The translations under genes and the position numbers were made by a program. The notes beneath the pieces were generated by a model. That model was not told where the DNA came from, ran no database searches, and worked only from the letters and a program-made list of their open reading frames with translations. 64,000 bases of DNA, taken from Paragorgia papillata (Eukaryota > Cnidaria > Anthozoa > Scleralcyonacea > Coralliidae). Shown here in pieces: positions 1 to 9,840 of the stretch. How positions within the stretch are numbered: position 1 is the stretch's first letter; each line of letters opens with the position of its first letter. Where the stretch lies: NCBI GenBank assembly GCA_035771165.1, contig JAWNZC010000351.1:9569501-9633500 (forward strand). The letters are read 5' to 3'.

Positions 1-1154
1 TGGCAAATGATCATCGTTGAATATCATTAAAAATTCCACTAAAGTCACGGTCAATATTTTTATTTTATGATTTTTTTAGTAGTATTGTGAGGCCAATTGA
101 ATAATTAATATCGTAAACTACCTAGCTAGTGTTTTGCCATAATTACAGACACAAAATTAAGCAAGATGCCCTATGCTGTGGCAATGCGCTTCCAAAGCAA
201 ACAGCTCTTCTTTTCTGTTGTCGTTTTTCAAATTTTTATCTGGCTATTGATTGAAAAAAAATACATATTTTTCATGTCTTACAAATGTGCGAAAGGGGCA
301 GCAAGTCAATTACGCTGTAAATAGGTAAAACTTCAATTTAATTAGGCTTTCTAAATTTAGGCAATTATTTTGGTATAAGTCATTATGAAACAATTCAAGT
401 TTTTTTGAAATCCTAAATATTTTGCATGCTTGAGTAATAAATAACAGTAAACAATCATAAATCTGCTCGTTTGCGAAAATATCTTTGACGAATCGTATAA
501 GAGAATAAATTGACTTTTTCGAGTTAGCTTTTTTGAAAACAAGGAACGAGGCTTAATAGCTTATAGACGATAAATTCGACATGATGAATTCAAGGCTTCT
601 ACAACGCATTAGCTCTAAAAATTAACATTTTAAACCTACATAGACTTTTTTGGTCTTCTGGGGTTGGGGGAGGGGCGAAAAGTGCTCGCGGTCAATATCC
701 CCAAAAGTGTTTATGCTATCAAAGTGAACCTTGGTATGTTAATAGAACATTTAAATATATTTTAATTTTTATTGGTGTCACCTCAGATGTTACGTATCTA
801 TGACGTCATTGGTGACGTTATACCTAAAAATACAACAAAGTGAAATACAACCAGATAATTAATAGACAAGAAAAACTTTCAAATCATTTTTTTATAAATA
901 CTGTAGTTAGAGCCAGTAGCAAGTAGATAAAACTATAAAACTTAAAAATTTAGGAAGAATTTCGTTTATTTTTTTGTTTATGGCCATTGAGGCAGTTGTT
1001 GTAATAAGAAGATAAATTTTATATTTATTTATCAAGCTCTATTGTTTTATTTCCCAACTTTAGACATTGTTTGCAGTATCCTATGAGCACCAGTAACTTT
1101 AAAAACCACTTTTTGTAATTATTAAATTGATACCGTTACTGTATTTCGACATTG
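1..1154. other. AT-rich sequence, no gene recognised
   Basis: No open frame with recognisable homology and no clear repeat structure. There is a perfect CRE-like palindrome (ATGACGTCAT) near 801 and several TGACGT half-sites around it. I see no basis for a functional call. Confidence 0.5.
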
Positions 1155-1160
1155 ATCGGA
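1155..1160. repeat. Left target-site duplication of the Polinton-like element
   Basis: ATCGGA lies immediately outside the left terminus. The matching hexamer outside the right terminus (7687-7692) is ATCGGC, five of six identical. Six-base duplications are the known signature of Polinton/Maverick integration. Confidence 0.65.
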
Positions 1161-2999
1161 AGTAGTAATACCCCCCATATAGGGATGAAAGGGATGCCAC
1201 CTCATTAAATATTCAACTTATTATTTATTCATTCTCAGGCTCCTTTGAGACCCTCTAACCCTATTATGCATACGTCATTATTTCTCAGACTCCTTTGGGA
1301 CCTTCTAACCCTAACTTCCCCCTAACCCTGATTATTACTCAACCCCCGGGATTTCATACGTCACACTTATTATTTATGCTTACGTCGTCATTATGTCTCA
1401 GGCTCCTTTGGGACCCTCTTAGCCCTAACGTTTCCCCCTAAACCCTAACTGTTACTCAATCCCCCGGTTTTTATTATGTCATAACCGACTATTATTTATA
1501 CATACGTCATTACTTCTCAAGCTCCTTTGGGACGTAGTAACCCTAACTTTTCCCCCTAACCCCAGCTTTTATCGAACCCCCGGTATTCATACGTCACTCC
1601 CGAATGGTCTCCGACTGATTTCCGAAGTTACGTCATTAACAAAAGGCACTCGACTTATGTTCCTTATAAGTATTTGTAATTACCTTTTCATTTATACACT
1701 TTACCCCACTGTCAATCAATACTTGTGGGACACGTAGGTACAAAGCGCATGCGTACAGTAAGCTTTAACGAAATAGACGTTCTTTCCAAGGAGAGAGACA
1801 GAAATTGATAGAGACACTTTATATTTTTTATCTGAAACCTTGTTTGGAGGAATATAGGGAGTTTTGAACAGCCTAAATGTCTGAATCGGATATTATCTGA
1901 ATAAGCTATGAATATTATATTAGAACCTAACAGAATAAATCATCCTAGAATCATTCCTAACTAAACCCTCTTTATAAGTGAAGGAAGATAGAACGAAGAA
2001 TCACTTTGAGAAGCTGAACTTAAGATATGTACGAATCAATCCGAAAAGCCGTGAGCTCAGAAAAAACGTATTGGCAATGAAAAGCTTATATATGAATATT
2101 ATATTAGATATTTGGTTCGCTTTTGTGATGTTTATACGTATAGGAACCGTATGAAGTTAAAAAGAGTCGCCTTGAATGGTAGCGAATCGTTATTGTAAAC
2201 TTAGAAGAACATTATTCGATAGCATCGTTGACCAAGCACTTTGAAAAATTACAGAGCTTGGTTAAATAATTCGTCGCTATGATTTAGTATGTTATAAGAT
2301 TCTCGCACGTGCAGAACACAAAAGGGAAAAGTCATTAAAGTTACTAATGGCTAAAACATAGCCAGATTTGCATATAAGTAGAATATTTAATTCATTTTAG
2401 GGGATGTCATGAGTTGTGTGTGGATAATAAGGGGTATTAATGTGTGGGCATGTTCAGGACAAAAGATGATTAGGGGGGCGTTACCATGGAGAATGTACAG
2501 CCTCGCGTCGCCTCATAAGACATAATTCAAAGTACTCAGTTTAAAATATTTATTTAGGCTTTGGTTTAAACTTACACATATCAAAACAAATTACCGTTAC
2601 ATATAAATAGTTCACACCGAGCATCTAGTAAGGTCTGCTTCTTAGATTATATTTAGGTGTTTTTATTTTAAAAGAAGAATGATAATCTTTCTTGTCTTCT
2701 GATGATAATTGGGACATATCTTCTTTTGTCATGGGTAAATATTTTGATCTAGTCATCAATAGATGATGTTCATACTCTTCTCTATCATCCGGAGTCATCT
2801 TTGCCAAGTCTTTCTCTGTCGGGTCGCCCAAACTTTCCCAGTTATGAAAGAAATTATGTTTAAGCGTCGGTTGTTCAACGGTAGGAGGCGGTGTTAGGAA
2901 ATAGGTTTTAGGTGTAGCAGGGAAACCCCACGGAAGATCGTCAGTTTCTTGCTTTATCTCCGGTGTCAAGTTTGGTGTATTTTTCCGAGGCTGAGTTTG
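1161..2999 (+). repeat. Left terminal inverted repeat
   Basis: Matches the reverse complement of 5859-7686 almost base for base, with only scattered single-base changes and small indels. The inner boundary lies inside coding sequence: it covers the last two thirds of the minus-strand gene at 2625-3122. The outer 0.4 kb holds repeated TACGTCA and CCCTAA-type motifs. Confidence 0.85.
1225..1605. repeat. Subterminal degenerate repeats in the left TIR
   Basis: About four imperfect units of roughly 100-120 bp. Each contains a CTC-A-CTCCTTTGGGAC block, telomere-like CTAACCCTAAC with C5 runs, CCCCCGG, and a TACGTCA (CRE half-site-like) heptamer. The mirror copy is at 7247-7610. On the G-rich strand several G3-G5 runs lie within 30-40 bases, giving clear G-quadruplex potential. 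Confidence 0.7.
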
Positions 3000-3122
3000 A
3001 GGATTAGTTAGAGGTTGAAGCTGATTCTGCAGTTGATTTTGAAACGTTAGAAAACGTCCGAGCTGACGGAGTGGAGTTACTTTCTCCAGGTAGAACATTG
3101 GTCTTGAGACGATGATCGTCAT
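2625..3122 (-). CDS. Small hydrophilic protein of the Polinton-like element, 165 aa
   Basis: I do not recognise the family. The frame opens 119 bp inside the 3' end of the ATPase gene in another frame and runs downstream in the same direction, so it could be translated from the same message. The protein is Pro/Gln-rich near the start (residues 25-60) and Asp/Glu/Lys-rich towards the end, where two short M-T/S-X-E-D type repeats occur (residues 108-112 and 134-138). It finishes with a basic YNLRSRPY tail. There are no membrane segments and no enzyme motifs. Most of the gene lies inside the left TIR; the second copy in the right TIR (5859-6218) is frame-broken. The true start could be an internal one, because the first 40 codons overlap the ATPase. 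Confidence 0.45.
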   Translation of the reverse strand: MTIIVSRPMFYLEKVTPLRQLGRFLTFQNQLQNQLQPLTNPQTQPRKNTPNLTPEIKQETDDLPWGFPATPKTYFLTPPPTVEQPTLKHNFFHNWESLGDPTEKDLAKMTPDDREEYEHHLLMTRSKYLPMTKEDMSQLSSEDKKDYHSSFKIKTPKYNLRSRPY

Positions 3123-3816
3123 CCGTTGTAGGCTTTAGATCTAGCATAAGATAACCATGAGGGCGGCTAGTTGCTTTCTCGTAACTCTTCATAAATTCCT
3201 GAACATGACCAGGGTTCACTTGTCGAGTCAAGACAGAAATTTGCTGTTTATCCCTCGGAGACTTGAAGAGTAAGATATAGTGTGCGTTGAGGCTAATGTT
3301 TCTGGTTTCTTTGCCTTGATGGAAAATATTTTGAACAATATAGATGATAGACAAATTTCGGTGATGACTACCTTTAGTAAATAGACTAGCAATACATTTA
3401 TCTCCCCCTGATTGAGCCAAAAGATCATCGAGGACGATCAGGTTACGTTGAGAGACTTCAAGAAAATCATCCGAGTCAATGTCGGAAGGTATACCGTCGT
3501 AGAATTCGATGCCTGGTATTGTTTTGATCATCTCAAGGTACATGGGCTGCCATTGTCCATAGCACCAAATGATACGTTCGGGAGGAGGATTAATCGTAGT
3601 TTTGGCGTTTTCCAGAAGTGTCTTCACCCATACGGTTTTGCCGCTCTGAGTACACCCTGCAACAATGCATGTAAAAGGATGCTGCATGACTGTAGATCCA
3701 TTGATAACAGGGGAAACATGCACGGTATTACTTTCCTGATGGAAATTTTTAATATGACGTTGAAGATTGCCTCTTGTCGAAAACGTTTTCCCGCAAGTGC
3801 TACAGATGTACGACAT
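3004..3816 (-). CDS. A32-type (FtsK/HerA superfamily) DNA-packaging ATPase with N-terminal C2H2 finger
   Basis: A 270-aa intact frame. Residues 5-26 form a C2H2 zinc finger (C-X2-C-X12-H-X4-H). The Walker A motif GCTQSGKT is at residues 54-61, the Walker B LIVLDD at 126-131, and a QNIF sensor-type motif at 162-165 follows a basic HH-R stretch. This order is typical of the poxvirus A32-like packaging ATPases shared by Polintons, adintoviruses, adomaviruses and virophages. In those elements the enzyme pumps DNA into a capsid. Here no capsid gene is present, so packaging would need proteins supplied by another element, or the enzyme has another role. The start at 3816 is the first ATG and places the finger at the extreme N terminus. 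It is read divergently from the gene at 4801 across a 0.8-kb pyrimidine tract. Confidence 0.85.
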   Translation of the reverse strand: MSYICSTCGKTFSTRGNLQRHIKNFHQESNTVHVSPVINGSTVMQHPFTCIVAGCTQSGKTVWVKTLLENAKTTINPPPERIIWCYGQWQPMYLEMIKTIPGIEFYDGIPSDIDSDDFLEVSQRNLIVLDDLLAQSGGDKCIASLFTKGSHHRNLSIIYIVQNIFHQGKETRNISLNAHYILLFKSPRDKQQISVLTRQVNPGHVQEFMKSYEKATSRPHGYLMLDLKPTTDDDHRLKTNVLPGESNSTPSARTFSNVSKSTAESASTSN

Positions 3817-3877
3817 GTTGACTCTTTGACGATTAGGAGTAAAATGATTGTTTCAAAGTATATTCGGACAATTTATA

Positions 3878-4700
3878 TCAATTTTTTCCCCTCTTATCTA
3901 CCCTTTATCTTATTCTTATATTGCTCTTATCTTCCTTATCTTTTCTTTATCTTCCCTTTATCTTCCACTTATCTTCCTCTTATCTTTCTCTTCTCTTCCT
4001 TATCTACCTCTTATCTTTCCCTTATCTTCCCTTTATCTTCCCTTTATCTTGCTCTTATCTTCCTTATCTTCCTTATCTTTTCTTTATCTTCCCTTTATCT
4101 TCCACTTATCTTCCTCTTATCTTTCTCTTCTCTTCCTTATCTACCTCTTATCTTTCCCTTATCTTCCCTTTATCTTCCCTTTATCTTGCTCTTATCTTCC
4201 TTATCTTCCTTATCTTTTCTTTATCTTCCCTTTATCTTCCTCTTATCTTCCTCTTATCTTTCTCTTCCTTATCTACCTCATATCTTTCCCTTATCTTCCC
4301 TTTATCTTCCCTTTATCTTGCTCTTATTTTCCTCTTATCTTCCTCTTATCTTTCCCTTATCTTTCTTATCTTCCCTTTCTCTTATCTTCCTTATCTTTCT
4401 CTTCTCTTCCTTATCTTCCTCTTATCGTTTCTTTATCTTCCCTTTATCTTCCTCTTATCTTTCTCTTCTCTTTCTTATCTACCTCTTATCTTTCCCTTAT
4501 CTTCCCTTTAACTTCTCTTTATCTTGCTCTTATCTTCCTTATCTTCCTTATCTTATCTTTTCTTTATCTTCCCTCTATCTTCCTCTTATTTTCCTCTTAT
4601 CTTTCCCTTATCTTTCTTATCTTCCCTTTTTCTTATCTTCCTCTTATCTTCCTTATCTTTCTCTTCTCTTCCTTCTCTTTCGCTTATCTGCCTTATTTTC
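3878..4700. repeat. Pyrimidine-only tandem repeat (TTATCTTCC units) with a 137-bp higher-order period
   Basis: The plus strand is almost pure T/C with regularly spaced A, built from variants of CTTATCTTCC. A larger unit beginning TTTTCTTTATCTTCCC recurs at 3941, 4078 and 4215, exactly 137 bp apart, before degenerating. It separates the divergent ATPase and pX-like genes. Open frames across it on the plus strand are repeat artefacts rich in L, S, F and Y. Confidence 0.85.
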
Positions 4701-4800
4701 CCAATTTTCAGTCCCAGACCCCTCAAGGATATCTGTCACAAATCCAAAATATATAGACATGTTCTGGTAGAGATTTCCTCATTTAGACATTCAGATAGAG

Positions 4801-5118
4801 ATGTTTACCAACGAACAGAGGGCATTTCTTCAGTTTTTGTGTCTTTCAAAACCCATACAACAGCAAGCTGTTTTGGAGTCTGCGAGCCCTGAGCAGGTTC
4901 GATGTATATGCGAGTGTGCGCACAATTTTTGGCAAATGCACTACCAACTACCTCGTCAGGTGATTGAAAGACTTAGCCCTTACCAAGACGATCTACACAT
5001 TTTGGTTGATCCCCGACGAAGTTTTAGACGAAAAAAGAAAACACTGGTTCAAAACGGTAAAGGATTTCTAAGCCTGTTGCTTGGTCCTGTTTTAGAAGGA
5101 CTCACAGAAATGGTATAA
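4801..5118 (+). CDS. Small basic/hydrophobic core-type protein (pX-like), 105 aa
   Basis: An intact short frame. It has an N-terminal helical, Gln/Ala-rich part (residues 1-60), a strongly basic patch RRSFRRKKK at about residues 72-80, then a Gly/Leu hydrophobic tail (NGKGFLSLLLGPVLEGL). Proteins with this basic-then-hydrophobic-tail layout lie beside the ATPase in adintovirus and polinton-like elements and have been compared with adenovirus core protein X. That assignment is by general resemblance only. It is the first plus-strand gene after the pyrimidine tract, followed 44 bp later by the gene at 5163, so both may share a message. Confidence 0.55.
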   Translation: MFTNEQRAFLQFLCLSKPIQQQAVLESASPEQVRCICECAHNFWQMHYQLPRQVIERLSPYQDDLHILVDPRRSFRRKKKTLVQNGKGFLSLLLGPVLEGLTEMV

Positions 5119-5162
5119 AAGAACTAAAAGTTTCTACAATAGTCAGTTTAAGCGTGAACGTC

Positions 5163-5816
5163 ATGGAAGAAACAAGTCTCGCTAATTATCGCGTCCAACA
5201 AATAATATCACATTTACACTACGAAATCGATGAAGAGAAAGTGTCTTCTCTGCTAAACAGTTTGCTGATATCTCATAGTCTTCTCACGTAGAATTCAAGA
5301 GGGGAAATAGTATATAACGGAAGAACTATACCAAGAACAAATATCACTGATTTGATAGAATATTGTCTTACAGAATACGATGCCAAGATTCCCGAGCCCC
5401 TTGGTTTAGATATTTTTATTAAAGGACTAGCAAATTTGAAAATTGATAAAAGTCTCATTGAAAATGTTCAAGTTTTGACCATGCTGGCACGTCATGAACA
5501 TCAAGGGCCGGAATCCGAAAGCGAAGACGAAGAAAGCGAAGACGAAGACGAAGAAACTGACTCCGAAAAACCAGAAGAGTCGGACGCGGAGCATTGGAGT
5601 GGAGAGGACTCGGAGAGAAATGAAGAACTTACTGGAGAATGTGAACACTGTCAAAGCATTGTACATGTTGTATTTTTACTTCAGTGTCCTAAATGTTCAT
5701 GGAAAGATTTCTATCAGGATAACAATCAATGTAAATTATGTAACTTAGGATCTCCCTTATATCTTTTTTTCAATTGGTTTCTGTATTCATGTGCAAAATA
5801 TTACCGATGGAGTTAA
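5163..5816 (+). pseudogene. Acidic, Cys-rich protein gene of the Polinton-like element, interrupted by a TAG
   Basis: The frame starts at ATG 5163, meets a TAG at 5289-5291 after 42 codons, then continues open in the same frame to 5816, where a TAA stop follows. I read this as one gene of about 217 codons with one nonsense mutation. The alternative is a short upstream peptide plus a second gene from an internal start. The central part is a run of Asp/Glu/Ser (about 40 residues). The C terminus has CEHC, CPKC and CKLC pairs, which could fold as a zinc ribbon. The family is not recognised; a nucleic-acid-binding or regulatory role is an inference from the acidic tract plus Cys pairs. Confidence 0.5.
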
Positions 5817-5858
5817 TGAAAATAATTTTGAACCGAAATAAAAAAATAGATAATCTTG

Positions 5859-6218
5859 AAACTCAGCCTCGGAAAAATACACCAAACTTGACACCGGAGA
5901 TAAAGCAAGAAACTGACGATCTTCCGTGGGGTTTCCCTGTGACACAAAAAAACACCTAACACCGTTGAACAACGACGCTTAAACATAATTTCTTTCATAA
6001 CTGGGAAAGTTTGGGCGACCCGACAGAGAAAGACTTGGCAAAGATGACTCCGGATGATAGAGAAGAGTATGAACATCATCTATTGATGACTAGATCAAAA
6101 TATTTACCCATGACAAAAGAAGATATGTCCCAATTATCATCAGAAGACAAGAAAGATTATCATTCTACTTTTAAAATAAAAAACACCTAAATATAATCTA
6201 AGAAGCAGACCTTACTAG
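5859..6218 (+). pseudogene. Broken second copy of the 165-aa gene, carried by the right TIR
   Basis: This is the reverse-complement counterpart of 2625-2999. Relative to the left copy it has lost a stretch near 5945-5970 and gained one A near 6180. Both changes shift the frame, and it lacks the first 40 codons because the TIR ends there. No function is expected. Confidence 0.75.
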
Positions 6219-7246
6219 ATGCTCGGTTGTGAAACTATTTATATGTAACGGTAATTTGTTTTGATATGTGTAAGTTTAAACCAAAGCCTAAATAAATATT
6301 TTAAACTGAGTACTTTGAATTATGTCTTATGAGGCGACGCGAGGCTGTACATTCTCCATGGTAAACGCCCCCCTAATCATCTTTTGTCCTGAACATGCCC
6401 ACACATTAATACCCCTTATTATCCACACACAACTCATGACATCCCTAAAATGAATTAAATATTCTACTTATATGCAAATCTGGCTATGTTTTAGCCATTA
6501 GTAACTTTAATGACTTTTCCTTTGTGTTCTGCACGTGCGAGAATCTTATAACATACTAAATCATAGCGACGAATTATTTAACCAAGCTCTGTAATTTTTC
6601 AAAGTGCTTGGTCAACGATGCTATCGAATAATGTTCTTCTAAGTTTACAATAACGATTCGCTACCATTCAAGGCGACTCTTTTTAACTTCATACGGTTCC
6701 TATACGTATAAACATCACAAAAGCGAACCAAATATCTAATATAATATTCATATATAAGCTTTTCATTGCCAATACGTTTTTTCTGAGCTCACGGCTTTTC
6801 GGATTGATTCGTACATATCTTAAGTTCAGCTTCTCAAAGTGATTCTTCGTTCTATCTTCCTTCACTTATAAAGAGGGTTTAGTTAGGAATGATTCTAGGA
6901 TGATTTATTCTGTTAGGTTCTAATATAATATTCATAGCTTATTCAGATAATATCCGATTCAGACATTTAGGCTGTTCAAAACTCCCTATATTCCTCCAAA
7001 CAAGGTTTCAGATAAAAAATATAAAGTGTCTCTATCAATTTCTGTCTCTCTCCTTGGAAAGAACGTCTATTTCGTTAAAGCTTACTGTACGCATGCGCTT
7101 TGTACCTACGTGTCCCACAAGTATTGATTGACAGTGGGGTAAAGTGTATAAATGAAAAGGTAATTACTAATACTTATAAGGAACATAAGTCGAGTGCCTT
7201 TTGTTAATGACGTAACTTCGGAAATCAGTCGGAGACCATTCGGGAG

Positions 7247-7610
7247 TGACGTATGAATACCGGGGGTTGGATAAAAGCTGGGGTTAGGGGGAAAAGTTAG
7301 GGTTACAACGTCCCAAAGGAGCTTGAGAAGTAATGACGTATGTATAAATAATAGTCGGTTATGACATAATAAAAACCGGGGGATTGAGTAACAGTTAGGG
7401 TTTAGGGGGAAACGTTAGGGCTAAGAGGGTCCCAAAGGAGCCTGAGACATAATGACGACGTAAGCATAAACAATAAGTGTGACGTATGAAATCCCGGGGG
7501 TTGAGTAATAATCAGGGTTAGGGGGAAGTTAGGGTTAGAAGGTCCCAAAGGAGTCTGAGAAATAATGACGTATGCATAATAGGGTTAGAGGGTCTCAAAG
7601 GAGCCTGAGA
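7247..7610. repeat. Subterminal degenerate repeats in the right TIR
   Basis: Mirror image of 1225-1605. The plus strand here is the G-rich one (AGGGTTAGGGGGAAGTTAGG type runs at about 7513-7540), with TGACGTA heptamers repeated between them. Confidence 0.7.
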
Positions 7611-7692
7611 ATGAATAAATAATAAGTTGAATATTTAATGAGGCGGCATCCCTTTCATCCCTATATGGGGGGGGGGTATTACTACTATCGGC

Positions 7693-9100
7693 GATATTGG
7701 ATTCCGCCATATTCAATCTGTGACATAAGAACTTAAATAACACAAAATTTATGGAATTATATAAAAATACTAAAGTTTATCAAATACTCAAAAAGCCCAT
7801 AAAATAGCGAATTTCGAAATTTTTGCCATATGCGTCATGAAAAACACGGTTGCCAAGGCAATGCTAATTAGTGTATTCATTCTTTTGACACAGAAATGTG
7901 TTCCGCAAAACTAGTTATAAAAAGTCACAAAATTTCCTGCACGTATTTTAAATACTCAAAAAGTTACAAAGGTTGAAATCAGTTCGCTGCGGGCACTCCC
8001 CCCCTTTTAGTCTAGATTGGGTTAATAAAACTAAATAAAAAATAGGTTCTCAAAAAGTTGCTGAGAGGCTAAAAGAAAAAAAATATATTATGAAGAATTA
8101 TTTATTTCGTTTTACTAAAATTATAATTTTAGTGAAGGTCGAAAGAACATTTAATTCGTCATGTAAAATTTATCGTCTATCAATCCTATACCAAAATTAT
8201 TACATGGTTGTAGTCTGGAAAAAAATTAGAGTTTCTTTATTACGCATAGATTGAAGTCCAGTTATGCCGATTCAGTTCAAAGAGCTGTATTTATGTTTCT
8301 AGAAGCATATGTAACAAGAGGCCACTTAGATACTGCTAATACGTTGTACGTATACCACGCACTCGGTTATTATTAGAGATGTTTTAAAAGAAATCGAGCC
8401 ATCCTGCAAACCAGCCTATAGCTCACGAATAAATTGACATTTTTTTCATTTCAGATGTAATGGTCTACATATACGTAGAAAATCCGTTGACTTCCCTTAA
8501 ACTCTCTTCGCATTTAGAAAGACCTTCCTCAAAAATTATACCTGATTCGTATATTTTTATGTCAAATTTATCTTTTTCCGGACAACTGTTTTGGTTGTCT
8601 TACAGCCCACAACTCCAACATATAAATTTTCCCGATTTTCTTCGTCTCATTTGTTTATTTTTGCTTGAAATGTTGAAATGTTTTAATTCTACTACTATCT
8701 TTACATGCTCGTGAGTTTTGGCTTTAGTGTTATTCATTAATTTATTCGTTGTTATTCATTATGTTTTGTCGCGTCTGGCTAACTGCACGCCAGACGTTTT
8801 CTTCGGACACTAGGATGTGGAATTAGTTTTCCGTATATTCCTGATCACCGCTATATATTTTTGAATGGAAATTTGGTCCGTATATGTAACTTCACAGTTA
8901 GATTACGCTGTGGTATTTTTTATCTTGTTTAGGTTGTAGTTTTCAAGTTATTAGTTCTATTACTTCGACGTTTTGTTTTTTCTGTGTCTCGCTGACTGAA
9001 CGCCACCACTGCTGTATGTTTTTAAATGGAATGTTCTTGTTGTTTTATCTTGCAGTCCGATTACACGTTCTTAATTTGTCACTCTCTACGAGAAAACGTT
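7693..9100. other. Intergenic AT-rich sequence with one dispersed-repeat fragment
   Basis: No gene recognised. Positions 8365-8428 match, in inverted orientation, 56601-56665 (shared core ATTATTAGAGATGTTT and TAGCTCACGA), so this is a fragment of a dispersed repeat. A short open frame at 8460-8714 has no recognisable feature. Confidence 0.5.
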
Positions 9101-9109
9101 CTTTTACGC

Positions 9110-9840
9110 TTTAGCAAACGGTGTTAAAAAGCCGCTCGGATGCCGTTCGCATGCCGTTTGACTAACGTTGTCGAACGCCGCTGGAACGGTTAGATCAACC
9201 GTTCGGAATGTCTATACCAAGCCGTTTAACGGTTGACTAGAACTGTACGAACGCGCAACTTAAACTGTACAAACGCATGGAAGTTGAACAGTCTCTAACG
9301 GTTTAGAGTTTAAACGCAATGTTCAAAGTGTTGGAACGAATGCTAAAACTGGCTTGCATTTTGACGACTTGAACCATTGGCTCACGCATCAATGGCGCTT
9401 TGTTGAGTATCTGAAATGCTGTTTTTGCCTCATGCAGTGGATAGTAAACGCTGTCAGTCTGTCCTAAGGAAGGAATACTCTATTTAACCGTCCGAATGCT
9501 GCAGTATATTCAATTGTAATTGGAATGCTATAATATTCAACCGTTCGAATGCTTTATTCCACGTTCGGATGCTATAATATTCAACCGTTTGAATGCTCTA
9601 TTTAACCGTTTGAAAGCTTTATTTAACGGTTGGAATGCTTTGTTCAGCCGCTCGAATGCTTTATTCAACCGTTCGAATGCTTTATTCAACCGTTCGAATG
9701 CTTTATTCAGCCGTTCAAAAGCCTATTTAGACGTTCAAGTACTTTATTCAACCGTTGGAATGCTTTATTAAACTCGTCGAATGCTTTCTTCAGTCGCTCG
9801 GAAGCTTGTAGGCAACTGTTCCTTATTTCTAACTAACCGT
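9110..9840. repeat. Minisatellite based on CGTTCGAATGCTTTATTCAAC
   Basis: From about 9495 to 9800 there are a dozen variants of a 21-bp unit. The cleanest run is 9655-9720, where three successive copies are nearly identical. The preceding 9110-9330 is a looser array of the same palindromic core (CCGTTCGAACGG-like). Open frames through it are periodic and are repeat artefacts. Confidence 0.75.

Larger units (their letters stand above)
1161..7686. mobile_element. Polinton/Maverick-like element with long terminal inverted repeats
   Basis: A 6,526-bp unit bounded by near-identical inverted repeats of about 1.83 kb (1161-2999 and 5859-7686). It begins AGTAGTAATACC and ends GGTATTACTACT, so the ends read 5'-AG...CT-3', and it is flanked by a 6-bp duplication with one mismatch. 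Those three traits are established Polinton characters. The 2.86-kb core holds an A32-type packaging ATPase on the minus strand, a small basic-plus-hydrophobic protein and an acidic Cys-rich gene on the plus strand, and a long pyrimidine tract between the two divergent gene sets. No protein-primed polymerase, retroviral-type integrase, protease or capsid gene is visible, so it must be non-autonomous, a deletion derivative, or a small relative of polinton-like viruses or adintoviruses. The near identity of the two arms suggests recent activity or gene conversion. Confidence 0.75.
5859..7686 (-). repeat. Right terminal inverted repeat
   Basis: Reverse complement of 1161-2999. It ends in GGTATTACTACT followed by the right 6-bp duplication ATCGGC. 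The poly-G just inside the terminus is longer than the corresponding C-run on the left, a simple slippage difference. Confidence 0.85.

Noticed and set aside
1250..1580. Interstitial telomere or chromosome end
   Set aside because: CCCTAA-like words are degenerate, spaced, and duplicated in both TIRs; they belong to the element.
3412..4892. Several long plus-strand frames (up to 452 codons) over the pyrimidine tract
   Set aside because: They are translations of CTTATCTTCC repeats in three frames (only L, S, F, Y, P, I), partly antisense to the ATPase gene, with no protein-like composition.
5427..6079. Minus-strand and alternative plus-strand frames over the acidic Cys-rich gene and right TIR
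   Set aside because: Shadows of GAAGAC repeats and of the inverted copy of the 165-aa gene.
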